The notes beneath the pieces are model-generated. The model made no database searches, was not told where the DNA came from, and saw only the letters and a list, made by a program, of their open reading frames with translations. DNA of 64,000 bases from Pseudolabrys sp. GTDB taxonomy: Bacteria > Pseudomonadota > Alphaproteobacteria > Rhizobiales > Xanthobacteraceae. This document shows positions 22,413 to 32,523 of this stretch, piece by piece. The first letter of the stretch is position 1. The number at the start of each line of letters is the position of its first letter. A program made the position numbers and the translations under genes. The DNA is taken from assembly GCA_029980465.1 (NCBI GenBank), contig JARYIJ010000001.1:806001-870000 (forward strand), written 5' to 3'.

Positions 22413-22910
22413 TCAGCGCTTGAACAGGCCCATGATGGAGGCCTTCGCCAAGGTCGCGAAGTGAAGGTTGAAGCCGACCACCGCGGCCGAGGTATCCGCG
22501 CCGACGTCGATCTTGTCCTTGCCGACGGCGAAGACCGTGAACAGATAGCGGTGCGGGTGGTCGCCCTCGGGCGGGCACGGGCCGCCGTAGCCGGGCTTGC
22601 CGAAATCGGTCCGCGTCATCAGCGACCCGGCCGGCATCCTGCCGCCGGCGCTCCCCGCCCCCGCCGCCAGCTCCGTCACGGTCGCCGGGATATTGACGAC
22701 GAGCCAATGCCAGAAGCCGGAACCGGTTGGCGCGTCCGGGTCGTAGCAGGTGACGGCGAAGCTTTTGGTGCCATCCGGCGCGCCGCGCCATGCCAGATGC
22801 GGCGAGCTGTTGCCGCCGGCGCAGCCGAAACCGAAATCCGCCGACAGGATGTGCTCCTTCGGAAGGTAATCGCCGTCCTTGAAGCTGTTGCTGGTCACCG
22901 TGAAGGCCAT
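22413..22910 (-). CDS. YbhB/YbcL family Raf kinase inhibitor-like protein (PEBP)
   Basis: The 165-residue cytoplasmic protein shows the PEBP signatures: CAGGNSSPHLAWRGAP, CYDPDAPTGSGFWHWLVVNIP (about 55-75, the DPDxP and GxxxHW ligand pocket) and GYGGPCPPEGDHPHRY (about 108-123). The length is normal. No signal peptide is present, unlike the broken paralog at 17508. Biochemical function of bacterial family members is poorly defined. A GAGGAGA ribosome-binding site precedes ATG 22910. Confidence 0.92.
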   Translation of the reverse strand: MAFTVTSNSFKDGDYLPKEHILSADFGFGCAGGNSSPHLAWRGAPDGTKSFAVTCYDPDAPTGSGFWHWLVVNIPATVTELAAGAGSAGGRMPAGSLMTRTDFGKPGYGGPCPPEGDHPHRYLFTVFAVGKDKIDVGADTSAAVVGFNLHFATLAKASIMGLFKR

Positions 22911-22997
22911 CGCCGGTCTCCTCTCGTCAAGCGCCGCCTGCAGCGTAACGCGCGGAGCGGCAGCGGCAAGGCGGCCCCGCGCAAGACCCGAACGGAC

Positions 22998-23393
22998 TCA
23001 GGTGTATTTCGGATCGCGCTCGAGCAGCTCGATCGAGATGCCCTGCGGCCCGCGGATGAAGCAGATCTTGATGCCCGGCCGCGGCGAATTCGGCTCCATC
23101 GTGAACTCGACGCCCTTGCTCTTGAGACCGGCCACGACAGCGTCGAGATTCTTCACGAACAGGCCGAAATGGTCGAGACCCTGATACGGAGTCTTCGGCG
23201 GCGCGTTGACGCCGTCTCCCGCGGCCACTGGCGCGATGAAGATGCTGGCGCCGCCGAGCTTGAGATCGACCCGCGGCTTACCCTGCTGCATCGTTCGGAT
23301 CACTTGAGCGTCCAGAACCCGTTCGAACCAGACGGCGGTCGCCTCCGGATCGGGGCTGCGCAAATGGATGTGGTCCCAGGTGCAATCGAGCAC
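22998..23393 (-). CDS. VOC (glyoxalase/dioxygenase superfamily) protein
   Basis: The single-domain VOC protein has about 131 residues. It opens with LDCTWDHIHLRSPDPEATAVWF, where the His is a typical metal ligand; the second half has GLDHFGLFVKNLDAVV and ends with ICFIRGPQGISIELLE with the Glu ligand. I place the start at GTG 23393 because GGGAGAG precedes it and VOC domains begin there; an ATG at 23441 would add 16 unrelated residues. Substrate is unknown. Confidence 0.8.
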   Translation of the reverse strand: MLDCTWDHIHLRSPDPEATAVWFERVLDAQVIRTMQQGKPRVDLKLGGASIFIAPVAAGDGVNAPPKTPYQGLDHFGLFVKNLDAVVAGLKSKGVEFTMEPNSPRPGIKICFIRGPQGISIELLERDPKYT

Positions 23394-23744
23394 GGCGTCT
23401 CTCCCGTTTTCCGAGTTCTGGCAGGGATCGGCTTTTAGCATACCGGCCGGGCGCGAGGCACGCGACACGGAAGCCGGCGGAAAATAAGTTCGGGACGCGG
23501 AAGCGCGTCTGGCCGGAGATCCGGGGCGGCGAGCGTTCGTCGCCCTCGTCCCGTTTGAGGCCCGGGCGCGAAATCTGCTTCGGCATGCAAACTCGGCAGC
23601 GTGGACACGCCCTCAAATGCCGGCTGCAGTCGCATTCGCCCCCGGAAAACGCCGCCAAATGCCGGCGTTTAAATTTCAACCGGCATTACAACGTAATGTT
23701 TACTGCGATCGGGTTAGGTGAACTGCCTCCGCGCGGAGCCTGAC
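23394..23744. other. Intergenic, 351 bases, nothing recognised
   Basis: This divergent gap lies between the VOC gene and the sterol-desaturase gene. Open frames here are Arg-rich shadows. The AT-richer end (23660-23715, GTTTAAATTTC and CATTACAACGTAATG, the latter a small dyad) probably contains the promoter of the downstream gene. Confidence 0.5.
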
Positions 23745-24752
23745 GTGGATTTTATCTCCAACGTTTCCTATTTCTGGACTCAGCTGAGCGGACTCTTGTT
23801 TTCGCTCGGATCGGAGTTTTCGTTCGCGTCGCTGGCCACCGCACTCGCGATCGCGACGGCGTATTACGCTTATAAGCGGATAGCGCATGGCCGGCGCGTG
23901 CGGCCGAGAACAATCCTGCGCGCGCTATTTCCGAAACACGTTGTCGCAAGTCCGTCGAGCTACACCGATCTGGGCTATCTCTACTTCAATCTCTTCGTTC
24001 TCAGCCTCGTCATCGGCTGGGGCGTGCTGACGTTCCAGACCGTCACGAACGGCATCGTCGGCGGCCTTGTTCGTATGTTCGGAGAACCGGGGCCGGCGCC
24101 GCTGCCAGACGTCGCTTCGCGCGCCGTCGTGACGGTCGTGCTGTTTCTGGCCTACGAGCTGGGATACTGGTTCAACCATTGGCTCAGCCATCGCGTCCCC
24201 GTCCTCTGGGAATTCCACAAGGTCCATCATTCGGCCGAGGTGCTGACGCCGCTGACAAACTTTCGCGTCCATCCGGTCTATACGTGGGTCTTCACCAACA
24301 TTCTCGCTTTGGCGACAGCGATTGCCAGCGGCTTCACCCATTATTTTCTCGGCGAGACGACGAAAATATATGTGCTGTCGGACCACAACGTCATTCTGGT
24401 GTTCTTCATCTACGCCTACGTCCACCTGCAGCACACCAACATCTGGATCTCGTTCACTGGCTGGCTCGGCCGCATTTTCGTGAGCCCCGCGCATCATCAG
24501 ATCCACCACTCGAACGACCCGAAGCATTTCAATCGCAACTTCGGCAGTTGCCTCGCTCTGTGGGACTGGATGTTCGGCACGCTCTATGTACCGGCCAGAG
24601 AACGGGAGAAGATCTCGTTCGGCGTCGAGCCGGACCAATATCCTGCGCATACCATCACCGGCGAACTGATCGCGCCGTTCATTCGCGCCTACAATCAGAT
24701 TCGCGCACGGTTGCCGCAGTCGTCGCCGCGGCCCAAAAAGCAGACGACCTAG
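23745..24752 (+). CDS. Sterol desaturase/fatty-acid hydroxylase superfamily membrane protein
   Basis: This membrane di-iron oxygenase family protein has about 335 residues. It carries the three histidine clusters HWLSH (about 145-149), HKVHH (158-162) and HHQIHH (about 252-257), and the family ending NFGSCLALWDWMFGTLY. Four to five hydrophobic helices place the histidines at the cytoplasmic face. The likely role is hydroxylation or desaturation of a lipid such as a hopanoid, carotenoid or fatty acid; substrate unknown. The start is uncertain: GTG 23745 has GGAG nearby, while GTG 23718 gives nine more residues. Confidence 0.88.
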   Translation: MDFISNVSYFWTQLSGLLFSLGSEFSFASLATALAIATAYYAYKRIAHGRRVRPRTILRALFPKHVVASPSSYTDLGYLYFNLFVLSLVIGWGVLTFQTVTNGIVGGLVRMFGEPGPAPLPDVASRAVVTVVLFLAYELGYWFNHWLSHRVPVLWEFHKVHHSAEVLTPLTNFRVHPVYTWVFTNILALATAIASGFTHYFLGETTKIYVLSDHNVILVFFIYAYVHLQHTNIWISFTGWLGRIFVSPAHHQIHHSNDPKHFNRNFGSCLALWDWMFGTLYVPAREREKISFGVEPDQYPAHTITGELIAPFIRAYNQIRARLPQSSPRPKKQTT

Positions 24753-25015
24753 CGCCGCTTCTTTGCCGGGGCTTTCTTGGCGGCGGATTGCGATGCCGCC
24801 CGCGCACTCAGCTTCAACGCTTCGCGAAAATCGGCGCTGCGCCCGTACTTCCTGAGAAGATCGCGGAACGCCTCCTCGGTAATCTCCTGGATATCTTTCA
24901 TCTGATCGCGAGCAAGCAGATCGATGGCGCCCCACGTTTCGCGGTCGAAGACGACGCGCTTGCCGACGCGATCCTCACCGTCTCTTGTCCGTTTTCGAGC
25001 CGCTTGCCTCGCCAT
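24749..25015 (-). CDS. Small basic protein, possibly ribbon-helix-helix-like
   Basis: The 88-residue protein has a central helical part (VVFDRETWGAIDLLARDQM then DIQEITEEAFRDLLRKYG) that resembles RHH-type DNA-binding folds, and a Lys/Ala-rich tail ending KKAPAKKRR. I chose ATG 25015 because GGAGGC precedes it; the frame is open to 25039. Its end overlaps the convergent desaturase gene by 4 bases. The RHH idea is a weak inference. Confidence 0.65.
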   Translation of the reverse strand: MARQAARKRTRDGEDRVGKRVVFDRETWGAIDLLARDQMKDIQEITEEAFRDLLRKYGRSADFREALKLSARAASQSAAKKAPAKKRR

Positions 25016-25073
25016 CTTCGCCTCCATCGCTCTCGCCACGACAGTGGCACGCCGCCGCTGGCGCTGTCATTGC

Positions 25074-25105
25074 CGGTCATGGCGAGTAACGGTCATGGCG
25101 AGTAA
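25074..25105 (+). repeat. Perfect 16-bp tandem duplication
   Basis: CGGTCATGGCGAGTAA occurs twice head to tail (25074-25089 and 25090-25105), 21 bases upstream of the NUDIX start codon, in the divergent gap between two genes. Confidence 0.85.
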
Positions 25106-25126
25106 GATGCCGCTCCGGGACGAATC

Positions 25127-25612
25127 ATGAAGCGGCGCAAAGCAAGACAGGGGACGACTCTTGCAGCCGGGGGCATCGTCACGCGGCGCGGACGTCGGCC
25201 GTTGATCGCCGTCGTGCAGCGCCGCAAGGACAAGGCCTGGGTGCTGCCGAAGGGCAAGCTGAAGCGGCACGAGAAGGCTCTCGCCGCTGCGCGCCGCGAA
25301 GTCGTCGAGGAAACCGGCGAGAATGTCCGCGTCCGCGAATTCCTCGGCGCCACCTCGTACTGGGCTGGCGGCAAGCCGAAGGTGGTGCAGTTCTGGCGGA
25401 TGCAGAGCACGGGCGGCGAGCCACGCAGGCTGATGCGCGACATCCGCGCCGTCGCATGGCTGCCGCTTAAGAAGGCGGTCGCACGGCTGAGCGAGCCGAT
25501 CGAACGCGTGTTTCTGAGCGAGATCGGCCGGCAGGCGCTGAAACCGCGCCATAAGGCGGCGGCGAAGAAGCGGGCCTCCCGGAAAAAGGCCAGGCGCCGG
25601 ACGCGCCGCTGA
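25127..25612 (+). CDS. NUDIX hydrolase
   Basis: The 161-residue protein has a full Nudix box at about residues 43-65 (GKLKRHE, then RREVVEETGE), which binds Mg and hydrolyses nucleoside diphosphate derivatives. The following region (YWAGGKPKVVQFWRM, VAWLPLKKAV) suits diphosphoinositol polyphosphate or Ap4A hydrolase-like members. The C-terminal 20 residues are extremely basic (KKRASRKKARRRTRR). Substrate is unknown. Confidence 0.9.
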   Translation: MKRRKARQGTTLAAGGIVTRRGRRPLIAVVQRRKDKAWVLPKGKLKRHEKALAAARREVVEETGENVRVREFLGATSYWAGGKPKVVQFWRMQSTGGEPRRLMRDIRAVAWLPLKKAVARLSEPIERVFLSEIGRQALKPRHKAAAKKRASRKKARRRTRR

Positions 25613-25751
25613 TCGCAAGGCTGTGATCGGAACCGCCGGCTTTTTCCAAGCTCGAACAAGGCGTTCAGCCTCCATTCAGGCGCCAGGCGCGAACCTTCCG
25701 GTCAGGTTGGACGTTATAGGGTCGAGAGAACCCTCGACTAGGAGGTGTGTC

Positions 25752-26051
25752 ATGTTGAAAACCCTGACCGGAATCGCAGCCGCCGCTGCCCTTGCCGTCG
25801 CGGGCCTGACTGCGGCGCCGCAGAAGGCAGAAGCCCATTGCTACGGCTGCGCCGTCGGCGCGGGCGTGATCGGCGGTCTTGCCGCCGGTGCGATCATCGG
25901 CTCGGCGATCGCGGGCCCGCACTATTACGATTACGGTTACGGCCCCGGCTACTATTATGCGCCAGCTCCGGCCTATTATTACGGGCCGCACTGCTGGTGG
26001 CACCGGCACTGGACGCCGTACGGCTGGCGGGCCGTGCGTGTCTGCCGCTAG
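25752..26051 (+). CDS. Small exported Gly/Tyr/His-rich protein (paralog of the next gene)
   Basis: The 99-residue precursor has a signal peptide (AAAAALAVAGLTAAPQKAEA) and then HCYGCAVGAGVIGGLAAGAI followed by a Tyr/Gly/Pro-rich tail ending in a Trp/His/Arg segment. GGAGG precedes ATG 25752. The glycine-zipper-like AGVIGGLAAGAIIG segment suggests an envelope or surface role, but no function is known. A strong terminator follows directly. The neighbour at 26245 has the same layout, so a local duplication is likely. Confidence 0.8.
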   Translation: MLKTLTGIAAAAALAVAGLTAAPQKAEAHCYGCAVGAGVIGGLAAGAIIGSAIAGPHYYDYGYGPGYYYAPAPAYYYGPHCWWHRHWTPYGWRAVRVCR

Positions 26052-26083
26052 ATAGAGCACAGATGCCGAACCATGTTAAAAAG

Positions 26084-26107
26084 GCCCGGCTAACGCCGGG
26101 CTTTTTT
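26084..26107 (+). terminator. Rho-independent terminator
   Basis: GCCCGGC (26084-26090), loop TAAC, GCCGGGC (26095-26101) and six T residues: a classical intrinsic terminator 32 bases after the stop of the exported protein gene. Confidence 0.95.
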
Positions 26108-26124
26108 CCGCCAACGACTGCGGC

Positions 26125-26154
26125 CAGAGTTTACAGCCCCAGAGTTTACAGCCC
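26125..26154 (+). repeat. Perfect 15-bp tandem duplication
   Basis: CAGAGTTTACAGCCC occurs twice in tandem at 26125-26139 and 26140-26154, between the terminator of one paralog and the promoter region of the next. Confidence 0.8.
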
Positions 26155-26244
26155 AAGTCCCGACACGTTAACAGTGCCAGTCCATCTCTGATTCTCAGCT
26201 TGCAGCGGCCATACCGGCCGAGACCGAAACGGGGGAGAACCCAC

Positions 26245-26574
26245 ATGCAGAAGGCTCTGATTGCTCTCGCGACAGTCGCCGCGGTTGCAGCCGGCACGTT
26301 GGCCGCGCCTGCCCCGGCGCAAGCGCGTTGCGATGGCTGCGCGATCGGCGCAGGCGTCATCGGCGGTCTCGCCGCCGGCGCGATCATCGGCGGCGCCATC
26401 GCCAACAGCCAGCCGCACTACTACGCGCCGGCCCCAGGCTACGTCGTCTACCAGGGCTACGGCGCGCCGTATCCGGTCGAGTGCCCCGGCGGTTACTGGG
26501 CGCGCCGGCCGGTCGCATTCGACGCCTATGGCCGTCCGATCCGCTGGAGCCGGCCGCGCTTTATCTGCCCTTGA
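26245..26574 (+). CDS. Small exported Gly/Tyr-rich protein (paralog of the previous gene)
   Basis: The 109-residue precursor has a signal peptide (LATVAAVAAGTLAAPAPAQA) and the same RCDGCAIGAGVIGGLAAGAI core as the gene at 25752, then a Pro/Tyr-rich stretch and the tail YGRPIRWSRPRFICP. ATG 26245 follows GGGGGAGA. The pair shares the two-Cys CxGC motif after the cleavage site. Function unknown. Confidence 0.8.
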   Translation: MQKALIALATVAAVAAGTLAAPAPAQARCDGCAIGAGVIGGLAAGAIIGGAIANSQPHYYAPAPGYVVYQGYGAPYPVECPGGYWARRPVAFDAYGRPIRWSRPRFICP

Positions 26575-26657
26575 GCAAGACGTAACGGCGGCGGATGGAT
26601 CGGCCGATTTGAGCCTGATCATCCGCGAAGCCGGAGCTTACGAAATACCTCGTACAA

Positions 26658-26690
26658 AACGCCGTGGCCGCATGCCGCTGCCACGGCGTT
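26658..26690. terminator. Bidirectional hairpin between convergent genes
   Basis: AACGCCGTGGC (26658-26668) pairs perfectly with GCCACGGCGTT (26680-26690). It stands 1 base before the stop of the lytic transglycosylase gene and 84 bases after the facing gene. Confidence 0.75.
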
Positions 26691-26691
26691 G

Positions 26692-27948
26692 TCATTTCAT
26701 CGCACCGAGCACCGCCGCACTCGGCCAGCAATCGACCTTCAGGCCCCGCGCCTTCTGGAACGCGCCGAGCGCCGAGCGCGTCAGCATCCCCGCCTTGCCG
26801 TCGATCTTGTCCTTGTAGAAGCCGAGCGTGGTCAGTCGCTTCTGCATCGCCTCGACGTCGCGCGTGCGCAGTTGCGATGTCTTGCCCCACGGCGCGACAA
26901 ACGGCCCGCCACCGCCGATCAAATCGCTGAGATGGCCGACGAACAGCACGTAGAGGTCGGAGTAGTTGTATTCTTTGATGACGTAGTAGTTGGCCGGCGT
27001 GAGGAACGCCGGGCCGGTGGTGCCTTCCGGCATCAGCAGCGACGCCTCGATTGATAGATCGCGCGCCGAGAACGGCTGCCCGTCGGCGCGCCGCACGCCA
27101 CGCGCCACCCATTGCCGGATCGTCAGTTTGTGTGCCGGCTCGGCAATGGTGCAATCGATGCTCGCCGGCACCTTGACCTCGAAAGCCCACGGCTCGCCGC
27201 GCTGCCAGCCTTTGCCGGCAAGCTGCTTCGCCGCCGACGCAAGCGCGTCAGGCACCGAATTCCAGATGTCGACCTTGCCGTCACCGTCGAAATCCGTGCC
27301 ATACTTGTAGAATTCCGATGGCAGGAATTGCGTCAGCCCGACCGCGCCGCCCCAGGACGACCGCAATTCGCTGCGCGGCACACCGTCCTGCAGCATCTTG
27401 AGCGCGTGCGCGAACTCGTTGGCGAAGAACTCTCTGCGCCAGCCGGTATAGGCCTGGGTCGCAAGCACCTGCACCGCGTCGTGCGGCAACTTGTAGCGGC
27501 CATAATCGGTCTCGCGCGCCCAGATCGCCAGCACGACGTCGCCCGGTACGCCGATCTCGCGGGCGATGCGCGCCAGCGTATCGCGGTACTTCGCGCGCAG
27601 CATTTGGCCCTGCGCGGCGAGCCGTGCGAAGGTCGACTCCTTCAAATACTGCGAGGGCGTCAGCACGAACTCGGCCTGCGGCGGCGGCTTCTCCGGCCGC
27701 CCGGGAATGACGAGATCGGGCAGCGACAGGTCCGGTTCGAGGCCTTTGATCGCCGAATCGAACGTGGCGCGCGACACGCCGAGCCGCTCCGCCGCCGGCC
27801 ACTGCGACTGCAGGAAGGCGTCGAATGCGGGATCGGCGAAAGCAGCGTGCGCGAACAGGAGGCAGAGCAGCACGCCACACGTCGCTGTTATCACCCGCGA
27901 AACCGGATGATCCGGCGATCGCAAGTACCCGAAGTATGGCCACCTCAT
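26692..27948 (-). CDS. Lytic murein transglycosylase, MltB family with peptidoglycan-binding domain
   Basis: The precursor has about 418 residues. After a membrane/signal segment (ITATCGVLLCLLFAHAAFA) comes the SLT-type catalytic domain (about 40-340) with catalytic Glu146 in AIWARETDYG and the MltB-style GGAVGLTQFLPSEFY and DFDGDGKVDIWNS. A C-terminal peptidoglycan-binding domain 1 (about 350-417) has RDVEAMQKRLTTLGFYKDKIDG. It cleaves glycan strands with 1,6-anhydro ends in the periplasm. ATG 27948 gives the natural N-terminus; the frame runs to 28023. Confidence 0.92.
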   Translation of the reverse strand: MRWPYFGYLRSPDHPVSRVITATCGVLLCLLFAHAAFADPAFDAFLQSQWPAAERLGVSRATFDSAIKGLEPDLSLPDLVIPGRPEKPPPQAEFVLTPSQYLKESTFARLAAQGQMLRAKYRDTLARIAREIGVPGDVVLAIWARETDYGRYKLPHDAVQVLATQAYTGWRREFFANEFAHALKMLQDGVPRSELRSSWGGAVGLTQFLPSEFYKYGTDFDGDGKVDIWNSVPDALASAAKQLAGKGWQRGEPWAFEVKVPASIDCTIAEPAHKLTIRQWVARGVRRADGQPFSARDLSIEASLLMPEGTTGPAFLTPANYYVIKEYNYSDLYVLFVGHLSDLIGGGGPFVAPWGKTSQLRTRDVEAMQKRLTTLGFYKDKIDGKAGMLTRSALGAFQKARGLKVDCWPSAAVLGAMK

Positions 27949-28270
27949 TGGTTCCCGGAGGCCTCGCTTTCGCCGGCCATCGTTGGTGTGAGGCCGGCGG
28001 GACGAGAAGATGAGTTGCGGCAATGCGGCAGTCCTCTGGCGTCGCGCAAGATGACCGGCTCGCCGGCGGACATCGACATCGGCGGGACATCTCCGTTTCG
28101 CTGCGACTTATAGGCGATTCGGGCGAGGCATTTGTGGGGCGGCCGACGCCGCGCAAGGACGGGACACTGCGTCACTTTTATCGTCGCCTGGGGACGTGCC
28201 TCTCCGCCTACGTTCCCTTTGGTCCTGCAGCATGCTTTGCTGGGCGTGCCATTCACAGGGGGACCGACCC
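27949..28270. other. Divergent intergenic, 322 bases, no gene recognised
   Basis: The gap between the transglycosylase and the small exported protein holds only shadow frames. The last 70 bases before 28271 (with GTCACTTTTAT and an AGGGGGA ribosome-binding site) presumably carry the promoter of the small gene. Confidence 0.45.
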
Positions 28271-28513
28271 ATGAGAAAAATTACTGCCGTGGCCATCGCT
28301 GTCGCCGGGCTTGTCGCCGCGCCGGGCGTCGCCTCGGCACAGGTGCTGTGCGCCATCCCGCTCCTCGTGATGGGCGCTTACACCGGCGCCACCGAGCATC
28401 GCGAGTTGACGCAGAAGGAGGCAATGTGGTGCGGCCTCTATCACGAAACGCAGCCGGCCAAGGAGGTCAAGGCCAAGCCGCACAAGACGATGAAGAAGAC
28501 GAAGGCGCAGTAG
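28271..28513 (+). CDS. Small exported protein, unknown
   Basis: The 80-residue precursor has a signal peptide (MRKITAVAIAVAGLVAAPGV then ASA-Q), a short core with two Cys (VLCAIPLLVMGAYTGATEHR, MWCGLYHET) and a Lys-rich tail. ATG 28271 follows AGGGGGA; the open frame begins at 28196. I recognise no family. Confidence 0.7.
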   Translation: MRKITAVAIAVAGLVAAPGVASAQVLCAIPLLVMGAYTGATEHRELTQKEAMWCGLYHETQPAKEVKAKPHKTMKKTKAQ

Positions 28514-28607
28514 GACGCGCAAGTCTTTCATCTGCCATATCGGGCTTGTCCCGGTGATGGCACTCGAGAACGCAGCGCATTCTTCGTCGAGATGGCCGGA
28601 GGCGCGG

Positions 28608-28952
28608 TCAGAACTGCTTTTCGAACACCGGGCCGAACATGGTGCCGTGCTTGGGACCGTCGAGGTCGTCGCGCAGGCCCGGCGCGCCGCTGCCGCCGAT
28701 GCGCTGGTCCTGGTAGGGCGTGATCATCTGGCCGCCAACCGACCAGCCCTGCCCCATGTCGCGCTTGATGATCATCTTCGAGGTGCCGGTGAAGCCGTTG
28801 TCGTGATTGGTGATGGTGGCCGACCACGGGCTTTTGTCGATGTCGGGCAGCGGCTTCTTCTCCGGCTTTTTGCTTGTGTCGGCCTGCGCCAGCGCGGCCG
28901 CGGCATGCGCGGCGAACGCAATGGCAAGACCGACGGTCAGCAGCTTCTTCAT
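28608..28952 (-). CDS. Small exported protein, unknown
   Basis: The 114-residue precursor has a signal peptide (MKKLLTVGLAIAFAAHAAAA then LAQA), a charged Lys/Pro linker and a core with ATITNHDNGFTGTSKMIIKR and GWSVGGQMITPYQDQRIGG, probably beta-rich. It has no cysteines. It is likely periplasmic. I recognise no family. Confidence 0.7.
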   Translation of the reverse strand: MKKLLTVGLAIAFAAHAAAALAQADTSKKPEKKPLPDIDKSPWSATITNHDNGFTGTSKMIIKRDMGQGWSVGGQMITPYQDQRIGGSGAPGLRDDLDGPKHGTMFGPVFEKQF

Positions 28953-29130
28953 GATGGCGCCCCGGCGAACGACAGGTCACGGCACCACGCCATTGTGGCG
29001 ATTTGCTGATTAAAGTCGACCAGGCTTCGCCACCCCCCAGTGTCGCGCGCGGGCGTGACCCGCGCATCCATGATGACGTTCAGCATGAGCGCACCTTGCG
29101 CAAGGCCGAACAGTTACGCCGCCTTCATCG

Positions 29131-29153
29131 ATTGCCGGGTCAAGCCCGGCAAT
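29131..29153. repeat. Short palindromic repeat / hairpin
   Basis: ATTGCCGGG-TCAAG-CCCGGCAAT is a 9-bp perfect hairpin 16 bases past the EttA stop. The sequence TGCCGGGTCAAGCCCGGCA is typical of a dispersed repeat family in Bradyrhizobium-like genomes and may act as a terminator. Confidence 0.6.
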
Positions 29154-29168
29154 GACAACGGAATGCCA

Positions 29169-30824
<1,656 letters not shown>

Positions 30825-31138
30825 TGAAACCCTCGGATTTGCCGAACAGCGCGCCGCCCCGCGCGGCCGCCGCACACGCCATGTTGCAAAACATGTCGGA
30901 AAGTCGCGCTGATGTAGCGAGCGGAACCCTTAAGGGCAAGCGCGCTGCGGCAACCAATTGGCAACGCTGTGAGGAAAGATTCCTCGAATAATCTGTTCGA
31001 CACCCCGTCGCCACAAACGCCACCTTAATAAAACTCGAGTCAAATTCCCGGCGTGAACCTGGTCGCGTGGGGACGCGACACAGGAGTACGGGCGCCGACC
31101 CGAAGCGAAATCCATGGCGCCCGGTTCGGGAGTTTGTC
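30825..31138. other. Divergent intergenic, 314 bases, no gene recognised
   Basis: The gap between ettA and a small hypothetical gene includes an AT-richer part around 30960-31050 that may hold promoters. No structured RNA or dyad above chance was noticed. Confidence 0.45.
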
Positions 31139-31384
31139 ATGGGCCGTGCGATTGCCCACATGTCCGCGTCGACCGCCACAGGCATCCTGACCGGGATTGC
31201 CAAGTTCTGGCTCGAATTCACCGCCCTCTTGTTCGACGGCTATCGCCCCGAGCGCCACTATATGCGTGGTCCCGGCCCCGCCTGGCGCGCCAAGTACGGC
31301 GACCCGGACGGGTCCGAAGCCGTTCTGGCCGCCGTTCGTCCCCGCGACAGCAGGGCCCTGGAGTCGGTCGCGCCGCGCCTGTAG
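31139..31384 (+). CDS. Hypothetical 81-residue protein
   Basis: ATG 31139 follows TTCGGGAG. The product has an amphipathic N-terminal helix (GILTGIAKFWLEFTALLFDG) and a polar tail (YRPERHYMRGPGPAWRAKYG). It could be a small peripheral or membrane-associated protein. No family is recognised; the base usage fits coding sequence moderately. Confidence 0.5.
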   Translation: MGRAIAHMSASTATGILTGIAKFWLEFTALLFDGYRPERHYMRGPGPAWRAKYGDPDGSEAVLAAVRPRDSRALESVAPRL

Positions 31385-31388
31385 CCCC

Positions 31389-31416
31389 GGATTCCCGCTT
31401 TCGCGTGAATGAGCGG
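31389..31416. repeat. Degenerate half copy of the REP-like element
   Basis: GGATTCCCGCTTTCGCGTGA and the next bases to GAGCGG at 31416 match, in reverse complement and with few differences, the left arm of the elements at 47904 and 50389. Only one arm is present here. Confidence 0.65.
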
Positions 31417-31488
31417 AGTTGCCCGCCTTGTGATCGCTCCCGCGAGCGGCTTTAGTCCCGCCCGGGCAGGAACCACAAGGGACGGGAC

Positions 31489-32451
31489 ATGACCATCAGG
31501 GCCGCCATTCTCGACGACTACCAGAACGTCGCGCTCAAATTTGCCGACTGGTCCCCTGTCTCCAAGGACGTCGAACTCAAGGTCTTCACCAAACCCTTTG
31601 CCGGCCGGGACCAGGCGATCAAGGCTCTGCAAGGGTTTCCCATCGTGGTCGGCATGCGCGAGCGCACGCCCTTCCCGCGCCAGGTCATCGAGGCGCTGCC
31701 CGACCTCAAGCTGCTGATCACTACCGGCGCCCGCAACAATTCGTTCGACGTCGCCGCGGCCACCGCGCGCGGCGTCACCGTGTGCGGCACCCGCGCCACC
31801 GGCAATCCGACCACCGGCATCGTGTTCGGCCTGCTGCTCGAGCTGACCCGCCGCATCGGCTTCGAGAACGCCCGCATGAAGGCCGGCGAGCCGTGGCAAA
31901 TCACCATCGGCAAGGACATCGAGGGCCTGACCTTGGGCATCGTCGGACTCGGCAAGCTCGGCCAGCGTGTCGCCGGCGTCGCCAAGGCCTTCGGCATGAA
32001 TGTCATCGCCTGGAGCCAGAACCTGACGCCGGGGAAATGCCAGGAGGTGGGCGTCGGCTACGCGACGCGCGAGGAGCTGTTCGCGAAGGCGGACGTTGTC
32101 ACCGTCCACCTCGTCCTGTCGGACCGTTCGCGCGGCCTCGTCACCGCCGCCGACATCGGCCGCATGAAGCCGGGCGCCTACCTCATCAACACCGCACGCG
32201 CGCCGATCGTCGACCAGGCCGCGCTGCTCAAGGCGCTGCAGGACAGGACGATCGCCGGCGCCGGGCTCGACGTGTTCGAGACCGAGCCGCTGCCGCTCGA
32301 TCATCCCTACCGCAAGCTCGACAACGTCGTGCTGACGCCGCATCTCGGCTATGTCAGCGAGCAGAACTACCGCACCTATTTCGCCGACATCGTCGAAGAC
32401 ATCCGCGCCTTTCTCGACGGCAAGCCGGTACGCGTTATCGCCGCGAAATAG
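31489..32451 (+). CDS. D-2-hydroxyacid dehydrogenase family protein (NAD-binding)
   Basis: The 320-residue protein has an N-terminal flanking domain, then the NAD-binding motif GLGKLGQRV (about 150-158) with the helix following. The catalytic set of D-2-hydroxyacid dehydrogenases is present: Arg in NTARAP (about 235), Glu in DVFETEPLP and His in TPHLGY. It is like PGDH/hydroxypyruvate reductase relatives that lack the ACT domain. The exact 2-oxo acid is not readable. It stands alone, in front of a set of small exported protein genes. Confidence 0.9.
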   Translation: MTIRAAILDDYQNVALKFADWSPVSKDVELKVFTKPFAGRDQAIKALQGFPIVVGMRERTPFPRQVIEALPDLKLLITTGARNNSFDVAAATARGVTVCGTRATGNPTTGIVFGLLLELTRRIGFENARMKAGEPWQITIGKDIEGLTLGIVGLGKLGQRVAGVAKAFGMNVIAWSQNLTPGKCQEVGVGYATREELFAKADVVTVHLVLSDRSRGLVTAADIGRMKPGAYLINTARAPIVDQAALLKALQDRTIAGAGLDVFETEPLPLDHPYRKLDNVVLTPHLGYVSEQNYRTYFADIVEDIRAFLDGKPVRVIAAK

Positions 32452-32523
32452 CCCCGGTTCCTTCGGGAACGGCATCCGGACCCGAAGTGTTTGCCTCCGG
32501 TCTCACAAGCAAGGAGGACCGTG

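Noticed and set aside
25079-25105. Eight-codon ORF made by the tandem repeat before the NUDIX gene
   Set aside because: No ribosome-binding site and formed only because the repeat unit contains ATG and TAA; likely chance.
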